From NCBI GenBank assembly GCA_031308135.1, contig JAHLJT010003656.1:54786724-54850723 (forward strand): 64,000 bases of DNA. The letters are read 5' to 3'. The notes beneath the pieces were generated by a model that saw only the letters and a program-made list of their open reading frames with translations, did not search any database and had not been told where the DNA came from. Of this stretch, positions 11,101 through 25,799 are shown in pieces. A program made the position numbers and the translations under genes. This DNA comes from Acheta domesticus. Taxonomy: Eukaryota; Arthropoda; Insecta; Orthoptera; Gryllidae. Position 1 is the first letter of the stretch. Each line of letters starts with the position of its first letter.

Positions 11101-14100
11101 TTGACTTATGTTCCCGCACACTATACGGTGACGGTATAACAGGTAATGCCACCACACTCTAAAGCAGTGTCAGATACAGAAATCCTCAGAATTCTTCAGA
11201 ATACTGTAAAACCTGCAACAATATAATGCCAATTTCTTAGAAAAATGAACACCAAATTAAAATAATAATAATAATATTAATAATATGAAATACATTTGAA
11301 GAAATAAAAGTAGAAATATCGGTGAAATATAAGAATACAAAAAAAATTGCTTACATTTTGCTTGTGCTGCAGTTTCGATTCAAGAAGTAGGCGCGCGGGA
11401 GTGTGCGACGCGCCACCTGCATGTCGTTCCTACGTCAACGAAATCACTCCACACAAGAAATTTGAAGAAACCTTGGGAGCACAACATGATGAGTAGGAAG
11501 CGAATTTCTATGATTTTGCCTATTTTTGTCCGTTGAATAAACGCATAGCTAAGTGAAATTTCTTGACAATTGATTAGAATATGATGTATGGATTAATATG
11601 TTAGTGTATATTTGGCAGATTTTTTCCTGTTGGTGCGTATTCCTGTAATTATAGAATTTTTGCATATTTCTTTAAAATAGAGACTTGTCTGTAAAACGTT
11701 TAATCATTTCATAGAATCTATTTATTTGTGAGCGTTCACTGATTCGAAGGACCGTGTCACAGCAGTTTTTTTATATAGATAAAAAAACTTGTGCAAATGT
11801 AGGATATTTTTTGATACCGGTTTTATTTTTTAAACCGATCAGAAGAAATACAAGACATAGTATGTATTTCACTAAGGTGAAAATTTATTTCAATTATTTC
11901 TCTCGCGAAGAAGGCTAAATTATATTATGTTTGCACGAAAATTGTATATCTTTTCATTCGAAGCATGCCTCTCCAGAATTTTATCAAGAAAGATTTATAG
12001 AGGAAATGAAATATTGTTAATTTTAATTGCATATTAAAGTGCATTGTTCAGATTTTTTAGATCATAAATGCATATTTTTAAAAGTATATTTCAAGATTTT
12101 TTTAGTGCATAAAAGTCCTCTCCTTGGTGATGAGTAAAAATGTCCCTAAGAAATATTTGGCCTCTCACTGGCTAAATTCAGCTGCCAGATGTTGCAGGCA
12201 AGTGTTCAGAACGCAATATAAACACCGCCCGCGTGCTCAATGTATGGTTAAATTGCGAGGAAAAGTAACTTTCATATTTTGTGCTATTATATTAATGAAA
12301 TTAATTATTTCATGAATACATTTTTTATATCATGGAGCGCCAAAACTGACTATTGCGTTCGTTAAGTAAAAATAAATGTCCACCATCAATGGGAAGACGT
12401 AAGAGAAGATACCTCGGGAAGGGAATCACTTAACAAGAAAGAATTCTAGCTACTCGAATATGAATTAATTTCCAAGATCTGCCACCCGTCACCCAATCGT
12501 CGTTTATGAGGGAAGAATATACTCAGAATATTGAAATAAAACAAATCTCTACATCCCCCTATATTTTAATTCCGTTTAATGAACGACATGCCACATATCA
12601 GCATTATTTATAAATATATCTTGGAAGATTTTGAAACATTGACCAAAATGTGGCACAATAAATAATCCGATGAACTGTAATGTAATTGTATTCGTTTGGC
12701 TCAATGATAGAAAGCTTTCTTCCGGCACCTTAGGCAGCAGGATTGAATCCGGTGAAAGACGCTTTGCTTATTCGTGATTTCTTTTTTGTCAAATTAACTT
12801 ATTGCAGTACGCATTTCTTAGCGTAATTAAATTTTTATTTTAAATCATGGTTGTCCTGAAAAGAGGTATTTATCTTTCTACGAAAACTCTTTATTTTGTA
12901 TTTTCCTATTTTCTGTATATTTGTTTTATTCTGGGGAACATAGGGAACACATGACTAATAAAAAAAATAAAAAACGCCACTTCCGAAACAAATAGTTGTC
13001 TCTCTGCCATTAACGCGATAACTCGCTCTCGTTTGCATGGTGAGCGCAAAGAGTATATGAGGGTAATGAGTAAGAGGGGTGAGCTTAGTCGAAAAATGAA
13101 TGGGGGTTGAAAGTTCCGTTTGCCTGGCTGTGAGTGAAAATATTGATTTTTTTTCTTTACCGAAAGGCAACACTACATGCTTATCTCATTTTGACCTGCA
13201 GTCGTAACTACCAAGGACAGTTGAAATTCTGAGGCCTGATGCTTAGGAAGAAAATCGATAATGTCTCTGAACAAAAGAGTTGAATTTATTCAACTCCCTT
13301 TTGAACTATAAAAGCAGTAGCCAGCAGAAATACATCCCTAGTATTTTACGTTAATTTTTTATACAAATCGTTTTACTAAATCGAAATTACATTCTCGTCA
13401 AATATGTAATTTCTTCAGAATTCAAATATTCGCCTTGTTTGCGAATGCAAATTTTGGGTGCTTTATGCAGAACATTAGCAAGACAAATGTAGAATATTGT
13501 AATTTAGACGATCTCGAGGAAATGTAGAATGAATAAAAATATCTACCTAGACCGGGAATCGAACCCACCTCTTCTCCAATTCTGGAACAGCACTTTGGCT
13601 CTGAGCTGTCTATTCGCTGCTTTGTAACTCTTCTTATTAAAATATATTTTAATTAACAAGACTTGAATGCAAGATTACATACACAAAAATGATTGTCAAT
13701 ATAGCTTCATGGTTATTAATTATGAAAGCCTTTTACCTCTGTACTACTACAGTTAGCTCTCAATGAACGTTAAAATATTTTATATGCTCGCTAATCAAAT
13801 ACACTTAATCTTCATAGTTTGGTCTAGAGAACGTAGTTTTCAAACCCACCGATAGATCTCGTTTTTCGCGGTCAGGGATGCCCATCGCCATCAAGCCCGC
13901 GGGCTAAGGCATTTTCGACGCGAAATTTTGTTTCCACGAGGATACGTGCTAACTCCATTATAATACAATGAAAGTATGAAGCACCTAATAATACCGAGAA
14001 CGTTTATATTAAGTTAAAGAAAGTATTCTAAACAAACTAATTCTTTGCATATCGTTCTGCAGTTCTCCCTTGCGGGAAGGGAATGCGTTGGCGAACTCAT

Positions 14101-17100
14101 TCCGCGCATTAGTCATGGCATCTACCGAGGAAAGTTGGGTCAACCCGCGTTGACAAGCAGAGCCGATCGGCACGGCGCAACGCCTACGGATCTCTTGCGA
14201 TAAACTCCGTTTCCGGTGGTATATTCGAAGAAGGCACGATCAATTTTCAGAAGAATAAAACATTACTGTTATTTCGAGGAATTACCACACATAAGAATTG
14301 CAGACGGAAGTTTAGATCGTATTTGCCCTTGGTCTATTATCAGATAAATTCTACCAGGATTGTCGCGAGAGTTGATATAAAAATAATACAATATTTGCAT
14401 TCAGAGCAAAAACAAGAAATACAAGATGCAAAAAAGAGAACTAAGAGGACGTGAAATTTGTCCGAGGAATTTAAACCGCAGAGCATCCAGAGAATCAGGA
14501 ATCCATGGATTCAGGAAATCAAAATCTACGGAAACAGCCATTTTTTCTTTTCTTAAGGATGTTGCCTCATCATTGGATCAAAACGAAGCAACTATTGGAA
14601 TATTTTTAGATCTTTCAAAAGCTTTTGACGTCATTGATCATAACATTTTACTTTCAAAATTACCTTCGTATGGAATCCGTGGTATTGCTCTAGATTGGCT
14701 ATGTTCGTACCTTAAACAACGATCTCAGAGAGTAGAAATACCTTACTGGAATCATGGAACCTTATGTACACACCTTTCCGGTTCTTTGCCAATTGTACGT
14801 GGAGTCCCGCAAGGATCGATTTTAGGCCCTATTCTCTTCCTATTATACGTAAATGACATGCCCTTAGCGATTCGAAACGGAAGAACAGTTCTCTTTGCGG
14901 ATGATACAAATATTCTTTGCAACAAAGAAACCGTAAATAGTACAATATCAGACGCTTCAAATTGGTTCCGTAATAACAAATTAAAAGTAAATGAAAATAA
15001 AACTGTTTCAATGCAGTTTTCCATGTCAAATAAAAAATTCTGTACTCCATTGAAAATGAACGGTGTGCCATTGACTGATGTTAATGTAACAAAATTTTTA
15101 GGTCTATCAATTCAGTCAAACCTCAAATGGAATGCCCACTTAAATGAATTGAACACAAAATTAAGCTCATTATGCTACGCGTTCAGAATTCTTTCAAATT
15201 CCGTCAGCCTTCATACAGCTCGTTGTGTATATTTTGCCAATGTTCACTCCCGCCTCAGATATGGCATAATATTTTGGGGAAACACATCTTATAGTTCACA
15301 GACTTTCAGATTACAGAAAAGAATTGTACGAATAATAAGCAAATCCAACCCACGTGATTCTTGTAAGTCACTCTTTATTAATCTAGGAATTTTACCATTA
15401 CCTTGTCTCCTGATTTACGAATCAGTAGTTTTTGTCAAAAATGACTTACTTAAGGACGGGAATATATTTTCAGCAAACGCCGATGTCTATAAGTATAACA
15501 CACGACGTAGTAATCATATTCACCAGGTGGCAGTATCAACAGCTCACTACAAAAAATTCACATACAATTCATGTACATTACTCTACAACACTTTGCCAGA
15601 AGACATTAAACGATTAAATTCAATAGAAAAGTTTAAGTCCCAAGTAAAATCTTTTCTGCTGCATAACTGTTTCTATACAATTCGAGACTATACCGAGCAT
15701 CAAAAAGGAAAGTAGAATTAATTTTAACAATGATAATTAATGTAATTATTTATCATTTGGACTGTATAATTCTAAAGAACCTGTAACAAGTATTGTACCA
15801 CAGTTTCTGGGTTGATGGCCCCCATCTCGATCAGGTTTTTCGTCCAGTTTCCCTGATCCTTGAGCAAATGCTGAGATGGTCCCTTGTTTTGCTTCTGGAC
15901 ATAAATGTAACTTCATTATTTGTGCACGTCTTCTGAATTTCAGTGGGAAATATAGTTATTCAAATTATCGTTTTTCATATTATCGCGGCAAAAAGTATTA
16001 TTCTTTCATGAAGAACATGAGGGTTCAGGGCAGGAATTTATAGCTAATTTACCTTTGAAAATATATTTTATTATATAGGAGCGAATATTTTGTCAACAAA
16101 ACTCGAAAAAAAACTCTCTTTTCTGTATTCAAAATTCGACTAGAATATGGTTTAGGATAGACACCACAGAATTATGAAAACGTGCACAAAATTCACTTCT
16201 CCCCATAGCTCGTCATACGCAGTTTTTAACTGTTTTTGACGTAAATAAATAAATAAAAGAATGTGAAATGTGTAAGAAAACAGTAAGTTTAGAACGGACA
16301 TCACATCCATTGTTTGTATAAACCGTGAAAAACTTTACTACTGAAGTCTATACATACATTTTCAAATTAACATTCACCATATATTAAAGTTTACGCATTT
16401 ATTTTTCATTTTATGAAAAAAAAATGCTTTAATGCATAGATAGATTTTATAAATTTGTTAATAATTTTAAATACCTATGTACTTGATAATTAAGGTTAAG
16501 TTGTATGTCACATAAATATCGAATTATATTTGTTTAGAATGTTAGAAGGCGTTTAGGAAACGAAATTTTCCCTGGGGTCTGTTTACTCCCGGGCGACCAG
16601 TTACGTTCGTATGCAAGACGCTCGGGTTAATATTCACATTTTGTGAAAATTCATATCATCTTTATTTTACGTTTTTTATACCGTGGATTTCAAAAGTGCT
16701 TCCCCAACTTAAATTATCAACGCAAGGCGCTGGTGCAACTCCATGCCTCGACGTCTGGACGCGTGTATTCGCCAATATGGCGGCCCCACGCCATACTAAC
16801 ATGTAGCCTACCATCTATGGCCGTGTAGCGCAATAAATATTGGTGCTACAAACGTGAAAATGTAATCATTTCTTATGCATGGTACCCTCTTCCTGCCTGA
16901 CAAATACGATCGCAATCCGCCTTGTCCTTCTGGGTGCAACTTTTTTTTATGACGATGAGTGCATAATATAACAGGTTTGTAAACTGATATTGGAAAAAGA
17001 AGCCTGATACCATACACCTATATCACAATATAATATCACCTAAGTCACAATAATGACTCGTAAATCACAAAAACTCGCGACAGCGAAACGGAATTCCATT

Positions 17101-20100
17101 GTTGCATTCCCTGCATTGTTGATACTACCTTAAAGAGCTAGCAATTTTTATTTCAAAATAAATAATATCTAAAAGATTAATGTGTAAATGTAAAACGAAA
17201 GGTCGAATATAATACAAAGAAATAATATACGTAATTGCAAATTCTAATTTACGACGTGCCCAACTGCCTGAAGCGAAGTAAATTTGCAGCGGGCTATTAT
17301 GTTTGTCACGAAATTATTGAAAAATTACCCTATTTTCAAAAAATTAAGCATGACCTCATTTGAACACGTAGTTTTGATAATTATATTTTTCTTCGAGAAA
17401 ACTAGCTCCCATCTATCGCCGCTCAATGTAAATTTTTTTTGACATTTTCTCAATTTTTCTGTTTCCTAATGGTAGAACGCAAAGATTAATGTTAGTATAT
17501 TAAAGAACACACACACCTCCTCGTAAACGCAATTTTCTTTTAAAACTTTGTACCCTTTTTAAGAAAACGGCGTTTAAGTGCTACTAAAAATGCTAACTAT
17601 GAAGCTCTTTTTCAAGAAAATAATTGATTTTTCAAAAAAACTTCATTTGAAGTACTTACACTCACAAATATGTTTACAAATATCTGGTAATATGCATATT
17701 AGAGATATGAGAAATATTTCAAAAAAATTACGTGTGTGTAATTTTTTTTTAAAGAATACCCCAAAATAAACTTTACGTCATATTAAAGACAGCTATTAGC
17801 ACTATCCGTTCCAAAAGTGTGAAGAAAAAGTTTGGAACCATTCCAGAGAAAATGGCGTTTGAGCGTTTCTAAAAATGCGTAATTTTGAGGTAGTTTGCTT
17901 AATTTTGTTCGCTTCGTACATTTGACCTTTTGTTATACATTTACATTTTAATCTTTTAGAAATAAATTCTGAAATATTTGAAATAAAATTTGCTAGCGCT
18001 CAGAGAGTATTGACAACGCAGGGAATGCAACAATGGAATTTCATTTTGCGCCCCCCGAATTTCTGTGAATTATGTGTCATTGTTGTGACTTGATGTAGCT
18101 GTATGAAAAGGAGTTATAATTGTCAAATTTATATTGATATTTGCATGAAAATATTTAGTTTTCGCACCAGATGCTGTACCATTTGTAGTGAGTAGAGTAT
18201 TTTCGCATGGTTTTAGAATACTCTTCTGTAATCATGGCCCTATGAAATACATTTCTATATTGTCGGGGTATTAGGCTTCTTTTCTCAATACAAGTTTACA
18301 AAACGTATATTTTTATGCAGTTGTAGAATTCACGTAGTTCCGACAACACTGCGATGGAAACAGTGAGTGGTTAGCTTCTTGGTTGAATTGGACGTTTTCA
18401 AATAATAGCTAAGATGTTAGTAGCTGTGCAATATTTCAATACTAAGTAGCTGTTTCCAATAACCCGGGAAGTACGTAAGTACTGCTGTAGCAACACTAGT
18501 TAATTGCATTTATTTAATGCATAAATTACGCAAAAACTGCTCGTTTTTTTTAAGTACACTTGATCTTTTTATGAACAGATTTTGTTTGAAGCAAACATCT
18601 TTACCTTCAATTTTGTGATTTTTAAATATTAACATTTTGCAATTTTTCAAATTGGGAATTCACTGTAAATGAGACTAACTCCACTTTTTACTGTTCTTTG
18701 ATACATACGAGGGGCAAATTTAAAGAAAAATTGGCGCTTTTTTGAGGAAAAAGTTGTTTAAAAATTAATAATTGAGTATATTTCGCGCAAAATTACTCGA
18801 AAACTCATATTTTTTAAAAAATTGTACATGCCATGTTTCAAGATGACTTGAAAAACAGATTTCATTCAAGAAAAAAAATCTGTTTTCAATTTTCCAGTTG
18901 TAGTTAGACGCCGAAAAAAATTAGACTTTTGCAATTTTCAATCAGTCAAAGATTTGAACGAAAATGAGACAAGCACCATTCTCCCAAATGATCTTTACTC
19001 TGTACGAGTACAAAGTTTAATCCAAAAATTAGGAGCAATTTTTGAAAAACAAAATGAAAATGTCGAAGCTTTATGTAAAGTTTAATCAAATATCAATATT
19101 TCCGTTTCAAACTTAAGAGGGCTTCGATTATTTTTAAATCGATTGAGGAATATTGATTTTGGAAAAAATTGGCTGAGCCGTTTAGGCCAAGGCCCTACCA
19201 TCCGGTATGCCATCTGAAGGAAAGTCGGTTGCAAATTGAAGCAGCGGCCAGACACCATTAGTATGGCAACATTGCGCGGGAATTTCTAATACTATACTTT
19301 CAAATACGAATATACTTTCTAAAGTATATTCGCGTATTTCTAAAGTATATACGCATGCTACTTGAAACACGTCAGTTAACCCAATATGTGAAATGACTAT
19401 ACCCACATGTGCATACTTGAAATGCACATGCTCTTCATACTTGAAATTCCAGGAGAAGAAAATGTCAGCAAATATTTTACCTGAATAGAATGTAAGCTGG
19501 ATGCCAAGTCGTATCATGATAAATTTTAAAACAAATTTAATATTTTTATTTAGGTACATGTTTATATATTTGTCATGAACGCAAACTGTTACTTTTTTGA
19601 TCAATTTTTAATTTTAGGCATTGAACCTTAGCTGTAGAACCCTCAGCCTGACATGGCATTACTACGTCCAATGTTTTTTTGCAACATCAATCCCTTTGGA
19701 ACTCATGCTTCAAAATTTCACCCCTCTTGTAAACAAAAGTTAAATTGATAATATCCACTCGCAGATTTTATATATAAGCCAAATGTGCAAATGGTATAAT
19801 ACAACTAAACAACAGACTGGTCTTTTCAACACAGTTACATTGAAAGCTGTTAAATGGATTTACAGCACACCGTGAAACACATTAGAATTCATATACATTA
19901 GAATTCATACTCATATTCACTTCACAATACCAAATAGTAATTTTTCACTTACTGAAAAGGCCTACCGGAATATGATTGTCATTGTCCGTGAAGGGTAAGG
20001 AAATTGACGGCACCAAGAAAATTTCCTAAAATATGTTTGTGTATGTATTCCTTACATTGTCTATTATTAAATTTTTAGCATTTACTCTAAGGATATAGGG

Positions 20101-23100
20101 TTGCATGTACCCCAGGTTGAAGTCATAATACTTTAATTATTACCAAACAATGCACTGGGCTAATTGATCTTCAAGTTAGTTTCTTCTGTAAGAGACAGTT
20201 CTATATTTCAAAGTTTCTAATCAAGCAGCACTTCCTACGTATTAGTTTTGCATAGCTTAAATGAAAACTAGTTTTAGTACTTTTCCAAACATGTCATATG
20301 TGGAAAATTACTTCCTTACCTTTTCAATTTAGTATTAAAATTCACTCTACCAAATTTAGTAGTAGGTGGGGAAATAAAAAAAGTAATTACATGAATAACA
20401 ATTTTATTGAAGCAATGTTTATTGATATGATATAAGTGTATGCATCATTATATGAAGGTTAGTATATCAAGATTACAAGATTTACTTGTGAAATTATATA
20501 TCACTGCCGACAATTCGCCGTTTTCCGGCTCACGATTACAATACTTTCTCTTCGTACGGAGCAGGCGCGGATCCAGCCAATCATTTTGGTGAGGGCCATC
20601 ATAGATTTTCTAAAAATAATAAACATTTATTATATTGTATATTTTTATAGTGTATGATACTATGCAATATTATTACTTTCCCGTAAACGTACGTAAATAC
20701 GGAGTATATACGTTGTACAGGGAAAGTTATGCTGCGCGAAAAAAAGTCGGATTTTCGGCAGAATAACTTTTATTACGGGCCCTGGTAACGAAAAAAGTGA
20801 ATAAATCCAGTTGCTAAATTTAGGAAAAAAAATCCTCTAACACATGGAGCTGCCAGAGTCCACATTTTATGGCTCCTTGATATCGAAAAATCGACTGACG
20901 GCAAAACGTTTGTCCGTCTGCCTGTGAACAATGAATCGGCTAAACCGTTCAGCTGATTTTCTCCAAAATTGATATTCTCCGATTGACCTGACTGATGTCG
21001 TGACCCCTCGAATTTGAAACCGATATTTTAATTTTGGTGAGTTACATGAAAGGGACAAGAGAAGTACTTTACATGAAAACCCTGGGACATTTCAAAATTT
21101 TCAAAAAAATGGCGCCAACATTTTATTGTTGGATAGTCTGAAGGTTGTTTAAGAGAATGGCGCTGGTCTCATGTTGACTGAAAACTGATTTTTCGAAAAT
21201 AGAAAAAGCTCAAAATTTTTTCCGCGTCTTTCTACAATTTCGAAGATAATTTTTTTCTTAATGAAATGTGTTCATAAAAAACAGATCTTCAAATAAGGTC
21301 ATGTTCAATTTTTCGAAAACATGAGTATTTGTTTTTTCCGAACTTTTGTCTCAAACGTACGCAATTTTTTATTTTCTTTAAACCATTTTTTTTATTAAAT
21401 TGGGACCTTAGATACCATAATGGATGCTTAAGAGAATGATGAAGGTTTCATGTTCGTTGAAATGCCGGGTGCAAATTTTTTTTAAAACTAGCTGGTACCC
21501 GGCGCGTTGTTGCCGCAGAAGAAATAATTGAGGAAATGTTCCTCTCCCCCCTCTCTTTCCCCCCTCTTTATTCTCCTCTCTCCCTCCCCCTCTGTCTCTT
21601 TCCTCCTCTCTCATTTTCCCTACTCTCTCTTTTCCATCTGTGTTTCTTTTCCCACTGTGTCTCTTTTCTCCCTCTCTGTGTCTCTTCTTCTCCCACTCTC
21701 TGACCCTTTTCCCGCTCTCATTTCCTGCACTCTCATTTCCCCCTCTCTATTCCCCCTCTCACTATTTGCTCCTCTCTGTATTTTCCTTTTCTATTTTTCC
21801 TCTCTTTCCCTTTCTCTATTTTTCCTCTCTCTTTCCCCCTCTCTCTCTCTTCCCTGTCTCTTTTTCACTTTCTGTCATCCACTTGCGCCGCCTGTTCCTT
21901 GTGTTCCCCTCGACTTCGCCCCATAGCACACGGCAACGCCCAGCAACAATGAAGCTCACGTGCATTGGGAATTGCATTTAACTGAAGCGCCATCATGTGC
22001 TCTAGCGGCATCTAGTGGAGTTACAATAATTGTACTATGCCTACTTTCTTTTTTATTTTTATCGCAATTGGATGCCTGATATGGTAGCGCATTAAGCACG
22101 AACCAACAAACATTGATTTTTATATATTAGATTAATTTTCTGTATAATAATTTTTCTAGCTGAAGAACCCCGCATTGCCGGGGTATTTATCATAATTTTG
22201 TATTAAACAGAAAGCGAAATTTCATCTATTTCCGCCCTATGGCAGAGCCTACTCCTATCTATTCTACTGTATATTCCCTCCGCGCTATCACGCCTCTCTG
22301 CCTTGCTCCAATCTGGAAAAAACCTGGTCTTCAGTACACACTAAAACACTTCTCACAAAAAAATATTTAAATTTTAGTCCTATTGGGGTTCCGACACCCA
22401 AACTCCTTTCTCTTTATAACTGAAAATAATAAACAAATCTAAAGTAAAACATTAAATGCATGTACTTTCGTTTATTCTATTTGTGGAATTTTATGTATTA
22501 CATACCAAAACTCTCAATCAATTGCCACATTATAAATCTTACTCTTTTTCATATTTTATTCTTCTCGCGTATTTATATAGAAAAGTTTGAATTTGATCTT
22601 GCCGCATCAATCGACGTTTAGAAATAATTAAAGTAATTTTAATTGGAATCTAGTACCTGTTTTAGGATCCTTGATAAATTGTGGCTGACCAAAAGAGCCA
22701 TTAACCACTTATGCGATTATAATATCTCCAAAAATCTGAGATCACAGTGGATCCCGGCTTGACAACACTTTTTCTATTATTTAAAATAACAACGTTCAAA
22801 ACCAGCGTTGTCACACATTAAATTCCTCCAAATACCCATTTACCAATACTGTTTTACTTCAATTGTACTTCCGTTTTATTAAAAGTTGTATTATTGCCGA
22901 ACTGTCATCAATTTAATCGTTCATTCAACACCCAAAGGTACTCTCTACTATATTAAAACACTTCTTTGAAGCATGCATCCCTCCGTCAGTTTCAGAATAA
23001 CACGTACATCGCACTGTCGCTCGCCTAACCTGCAAATACGTAATAATTATGCTTAATTTACTACAATTAAACATATGTGTATTCATACCTTTTTACGACA

Positions 23101-25744
23101 ATGTTAACCACATTCATCAGAAAATGATATCTTCCAAGCATTTAGTCTCTTGTACACTTAATGCACTCACGTCTACACGCAATTAAAATCCATATTCAAG
23201 TTACTTTTCTAAATAAAGCGGAAAAAACTATTACTATTATACTCAAAACAAATATTTAGGGTTAGACAACTGACTGAAAAATAAACAAACAGTCCTCTAA
23301 ATACACAATTCTTTACATTGATGAAATCAGACGTCGTCTTCTGGTGGCGCGCAGCAAAACTATTGACATTGATGCACTCTCGAATCTGTGATGTAACGCT
23401 ACGCTAAAAATGTCCAGAAAAGTAATTATTTTGTAAATATATTAAGGTTTATGGTTATAAAACATAGCTTATAGTACTCCAGACAGAGGAAACTTTCATA
23501 AAAGTTTCATCGGTATTCATTCAGTAGATTCAGAGATTATCGCGCTGCAAGTCAAGGTAGTTCTGTCTTTATATATTAGTATAGGTTAAAAAATGTTCGG
23601 CCTCTTTCTACAACTACACTTGTGAAGATGCAGTTATTTTTCTTAATGAAATATGCTCATCAAATACAGATGTTCAAATAAGTTCATTTTGAATTTTTCC
23701 AAAACACGCGTATTTGTGGAGTAATTGGACGTCGAAATTAGTCGCCCGCTCCCCTATAAACTAAGAGAATTTTAAAACACTGCTAAAAAAAATCGCTTGT
23801 TACCTAGTATAGGATCCTGAAATACAGAGAATAAAATAATAAATAATAGAAATGCATTATTTTAAATACACAAAATTTTATAAAATGTAAAATAACAGGC
23901 TGTCTTAGCTTAAGTGTAATGAATGTTAATCTTTTTATTTAGGACGATTATATAGCACATCGACGAGATTAATATATTGAACAAAAATAGTTTTTTATAA
24001 TATATAATTGAAATTATTAATGTATAATTATTCATTTCAAGTTATCCACAAAGCTTTATTGAAATTTGCGCAACAATGCCGCAATGGGTCAATGAAAAGT
24101 ACATTGTTGGTGAACTAGGAGATGGTGGAAGTGATAAGATAAAGATGCTTTATTTAGTAGAGCGTTTCTTTACAAATTAGACTTAAAGAAATTATTCGAA
24201 ACGCATTTGATAATCATTATTTTTGTCCGTGGTGCGAGGTATAATAGAACATTGGTGGTGCGAGGTATATAGAACATTCATATATTCAAAACTGAACGAA
24301 AGGTCACTTTATCTCTGCGTATGTTAACATTTTATCAGTAATAATTCCATATTATAGTCCTTCAAAATTTCCAAGAATATAAAACAATTCCGTAAAACGT
24401 CGATTACCCGTTTTTTACTTTCCCGTATACGTACGTATACACGGAGTGATATATGTAGTATAGTGTAATGATTTCATGTATGGCATGTTCCCCATAAACA
24501 GTTTGAAGTAAATGTAAACATTTATTAGACTATAGTTAAGCAGCCAACTTGTACGTGAATCGATAGTGGCAAGACAAAGGAACAACGCGCCGCGGAAAGT
24601 CATATTTGATGATTTTGAAAACGCGTCTGATTTGGTAATTTTGAAATAAAGTCTGACGAAATAGTAAATTAGAAATGAAATAAATAAACATTTTGGTCTT
24701 TGTTTGGCCGCGATCGGACTACGGGTTCACGTAAATTGGAATGTGTAGATATGGAGAAAAGTTCACGTGACGTGTCAAAATACAATAACACAAATGGCAA
24801 GATTTTTATGAAGAAACCTTAATGTGGGCGACGAGAGGCGTTGCAGATCATCATTATTTAAAATTAACAAAATTATGGAAGACCTAAAAGACTTATAGAA
24901 CGCGGAATTAATTATTTGAAGAAATATTATATGTTAATAATGTCAAAAACAATTGACGAAGCGGTGCATAATTTCAACCTAGAAATTCAGTATTTTCGGC
25001 ATGTTAAGCATTAGAAAAGTATGTTTTGGCATTAAAACTCGGACATTGAGCATAAGCACTAATAAAGAAACGTAGAGTCATGTTAAGACAACTAATATTT
25101 TGTATTTTAGAGAAATTCCATGAAGCAACAATGGAGATGCAAGAATGGAATTCGCCGGCATGTAGTGGCACGAAGTTACATGGTGAATCGCCGCGGATTT
25201 CATGACACTTTTGAGTCAGAGCTTGTGATGGCAACATCGAGTTCACGTTAGGCGGTTTTGAGATTTTTTTTTTAAATTGAACTTAGAACATTTTATCCAA
25301 TAGTGCTGTGCGAATGGGCACAGGACTGCATCGTAAGAATAGATACTGACGCGGCGAACAGTTGAAAAAAGAAGAAGTTTATTTGATTTGTGCTTTAAAA
25401 AAATCGCAGTCGCGAGCAATTATAAATTTCGTGGTGGATATGATTTTCTGGTGGAAGTTGGCGGACGCAGAATTGGAGTATGCTGATATATCGGCGCGTG
25501 CAATTGGGCACGCAAACTGGTGATCGAGTTGGGCAACGACGCCGTACTGGCTGAAGTCGACAAAGGGAAGTGTCCGCAGTTTTTGTTTGCGTAATAATCA
25601 AAGTTAAAAAAAATTTCTGTACAAGATCAAGAATGTTTATGCACATTAGTGTAAACGTGTGCAAATCCATTGAGAGAGATACTGAGAAGTATTTTAAGGT
25701 ATAATGCATGCGAGTTATTGCTGAGCAAAGTGGTATAAAAAATG

Positions 25745-25799
<55 letters not shown>

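Larger units (their letters stand above)
9856..13942. mobile_element. Foldback-type element with arms over 500 bp
   Basis: The left arm 9856-10516 and right arm about 13400-13942 are inverted copies. They begin CCCTCGTGGAAACAAAATTT (left) and TCCTCGTGGAAACAAAATTT (right, reversed), and stay alignable to GAATTCTGAAGAAATTA-type sequence. Dinucleotide TA flanks both ends (9854-9855, 13943-13944), compatible with a TA target duplication. The interior of about 2.9 kb has no ORF over about 75 codons. Each arm carries a tRNA-like module, and a further one lies inside. The left arm is interrupted by a 130-bp repeat. Confidence 0.8.

Noticed and set aside
19182..19604. 140-codon minus-strand ORF
   Set aside because: No domain, low-complexity AT-rich composition and overlap with repetitive sequence; likely a chance frame.
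21528..21981. Plus-strand ORFs of 113-132 codons rich in Ser, Leu, Pro and Phe
   Set aside because: They merely translate the C/T-rich tract.
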